The notes under the pieces are model-generated. The model was not told the origin of the DNA. It ran no database searches and saw only the letters and a program-made list of their open reading frames with translations. This document shows, one piece after another, positions 62,674 through 64,000 of a DNA stretch of 64,000 nt. Every line of letters starts with the position of its first letter. The stretch's first letter is position 1. The stretch is taken from assembly GCF_900103875.1 (NCBI RefSeq), contig NZ_LT629705.1, forward strand, positions 3,047,001-3,111,000. Reading direction: 5' to 3'. This DNA comes from Pseudomonas arsenicoxydans. GTDB taxonomy: Bacteria; Pseudomonadota; Gammaproteobacteria; Pseudomonadales; Pseudomonadaceae. The position numbers and the translations under genes are program-made.

Positions 62674-64000
62674 ATGACTGTCAAAGTAAGTATTGCCACG
62701 GTGTCAATCCTGCGCGAGGGCTTGGCGCATGGGCGCGGCGTGAAGTACAAGCGTCTGGCCGAGGCTCTCGAAAAAAGCATCGGTGAAGGACTGATTGAAC
62801 CCGGTAGCAAACTGCCGCCCCATCGCCTCCTGGCGGACAGCCTCGGCGTGACCGTCGGAACCATCAGCCGCGCGTATGGCGAGCTGGAGCGAGTCGGATT
62901 GGTGGTGGCTCGTGTTGGAGATGGCACTTATGTGCGTCAGCGCGGGATGGAGCGCATGCGGGACGTTGGCTTTCGCAATGTCAGCGATGAGCCACAGGCG
63001 TACTTCGACATGAGTCGGAACCAGCCGATTCCGGGGCAGGAGGCGGCGTTTCTCAGTCAGGGTCTGCAAGCCTTGGCCAGCGGTCCGCAGACCTTGCAGT
63101 TGCTCAGCGGCTATACCGCCGACGGCGGATTACCGCGCCATCGTGAGGCCGGGGCCCAGTGGCTGCAGCATCAGGCCTTTACGCCGAGCGCCGAGCAGGT
63201 GATTTGCGTGAATGGCGGCCAGCACGGGCTGCTCTGCGTGTTGATGGCGTTGCTCAAGCCCGGCGACACCCTGGTGACTGAGCATTTGACTTACCCGGGA
63301 CTGATCAGCGTCGCACGCATGCTCGGGATAAAACTCATCGGTGTCGGGATGGATGACGAAGGACTGTTGCCCCAAGCGCTGTCGGACATTTGCCAGCATC
63401 ACCGGGTATCAGCGCTGTATTGCACACCGACGATCCAGAATCCTACGGCGGCGGTGATGTCAGTCATGCGGCGTGAGGCGATTGCCGAGGTCTGTCGCCA
63501 GAACAATTTGCTGATTATTGAAGACGAAGCCCACGCCGTGCTGGCGCAACAACGGCCCTTGCCCTTGAGCCACTTTGCCCCGGAGCGCTCGGTGTTGATC
63601 GGCAGCCTGAGCAAAGCCGTTTCTGCTGGTTTGCGCGCCGGTTATCTCCACGCACCGCAACCGTTGATCGGACGCTTGAGCGCAGCGGTGCGCGGGACGT
63701 GCTGGATGGCCAACCCGCTGTCGATGGAATTGGCGGCCATGTGGATCGAAAACGGTAGCGCCCGGCAGTTACTGGGGCAGCAGATTACCGAAATCAGTCG
63801 CCGCAAGCAGTTGGTCAGTGGGGCGTTAAAAGAGGTCAGCTACAAGACCCATCTCAATAGCCCACACTTCTGGATCGAAGTGCCCGAGCCGTGGCGGGCA
63901 TCGCAGATTGCGGCGGAGTTGAAGGAGAAAAATTATCTGGTGGCCACCGTCGAAGCGTTTGCGGTCGGGCATGCAGCGGTGCCGCAGTTTATTCGGGCGA
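62674..64000 (+). CDS. MocR-type regulator (GntR HTH fused to aminotransferase domain), 3' end missing
   Basis: The visible 442 residues start with a GntR winged helix (LEKSIGEGLIEPGSKLPPHRLLADSLGVTVGTISRAYGELERVGLV) followed by a fold-type I aminotransferase domain. The PLP lysine is about K314 in LIGSLSKAVSAGLRAGY, and the NPTA and IIEDEAHA motifs are present. These regulators sense PLP or amino compounds. ATG at 62674 is preferred with CGGGA upstream; 62668 is also possible. The stop codon lies past the window. It is divergent from the exporter it probably controls. Confidence 0.88.
   Translation, partial: MTVKVSIATVSILREGLAHGRGVKYKRLAEALEKSIGEGLIEPGSKLPPHRLLADSLGVTVGTISRAYGELERVGLVVARVGDGTYVRQRGMERMRDVGFRNVSDEPQAYFDMSRNQPIPGQEAAFLSQGLQALASGPQTLQLLSGYTADGGLPRHREAGAQWLQHQAFTPSAEQVICVNGGQHGLLCVLMALLKPGDTLVTEHLTYPGLISVARMLGIKLIGVGMDDEGLLPQALSDICQHHRVSALYCTPTIQNPTAAVMSVMRREAIAEVCRQNNLLIIEDEAHAVLAQQRPLPLSHFAPERSVLIGSLSKAVSAGLRAGYLHAPQPLIGRLSAAVRGTCWMANPLSMELAAMWIENGSARQLLGQQITEISRRKQLVSGALKEVSYKTHLNSPHFWIEVPEPWRASQIAAELKEKNYLVATVEAFAVGHAAVPQFIRA

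Noticed and set aside
1..64000. CRISPR arrays, insertion sequences and rRNA genes
   Set aside because: No regularly spaced direct repeats, transposase motifs or rRNA-like sequence were seen; the repeated elements are all REP or inverted-repeat families.

Overview
The window is a stretch of chromosome from a GC-rich gamma-proteobacterium, almost certainly a Pseudomonas of the fluorescens group. The evidence is the many REP/REPIN palindromes with the GTGGGAGCGGGCTTGCCCGC core, the mtnB-mtnD-mtnC order, ThrH, a DUF3509-type protein, the [4Fe-4S] type of CysH and a prpB-prpC-acnD-prpF-prpD cluster behind a GntR regulator. Both ends cut a gene: an NCS2 purine permease on the left and a MocR-type regulator on the right.

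Layout. 0-9 kb: purine permease, MarR regulator, aminotransferase, glutaredoxin-like protein, folE, Smr-domain protein, cysteine hydrolase, prmB, alpha/beta hydrolase. 9-13 kb: aroC, an MFS carrier and methionine-salvage genes mtnBDC. 13-19 kb: acyl-CoA synthetase, ankyrin protein, speE, an RraB-family protein and small genes. 19.7-23 kb: a three-gene ATP-grasp/alpha-E/transglutaminase operon behind a near-consensus sigma-54 promoter and an NtrC-like site, followed by a cytochrome c. 24-31.6 kb: a thiolase plus FadB-like beta-oxidation pair, glutamine amidotransferase, CorA, PlsC-type acyltransferase and a crotonase. 31.9 kb: tRNA-Ser(GGA). 32-41 kb: an accessory stretch with small unknown genes, twin glycine-zipper proteins and a 1619-residue Rhs protein. 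The Rhs tip looks like an ADP-ribosyltransferase toxin, and an AT-rich candidate immunity gene follows it. 41-49 kb: HAD phosphatase, SDR/LysR pair, an Asp/Glu-racemase-like protein with an NCS1 permease, cysH, thrH, pabB. 49.5-52.6 kb: a second peptide-ligase-type operon (retropepsin-like protease, inactive transglutaminase with 7 TM helices, RimK-like ATP-grasp). 52.9-61.5 kb: the 2-methylcitrate cycle for propionate use. 61.6-64 kb: EamA exporter divergent from the MocR regulator.

The strongest leads are: the nitrogen-type promoter on the uncharacterised ATP-grasp/alpha-E/transglutaminase operon; the Rhs toxin/immunity pair; the retropepsin/7TM/RimK operon; an identical TTGTATACAA palindrome upstream of two unrelated nucleobase-type transporters 45 kb apart; and a racemase-family enzyme lacking one of the two usual catalytic cysteines. 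All functions are read from sequence motifs and recalled family knowledge; no database search was run.
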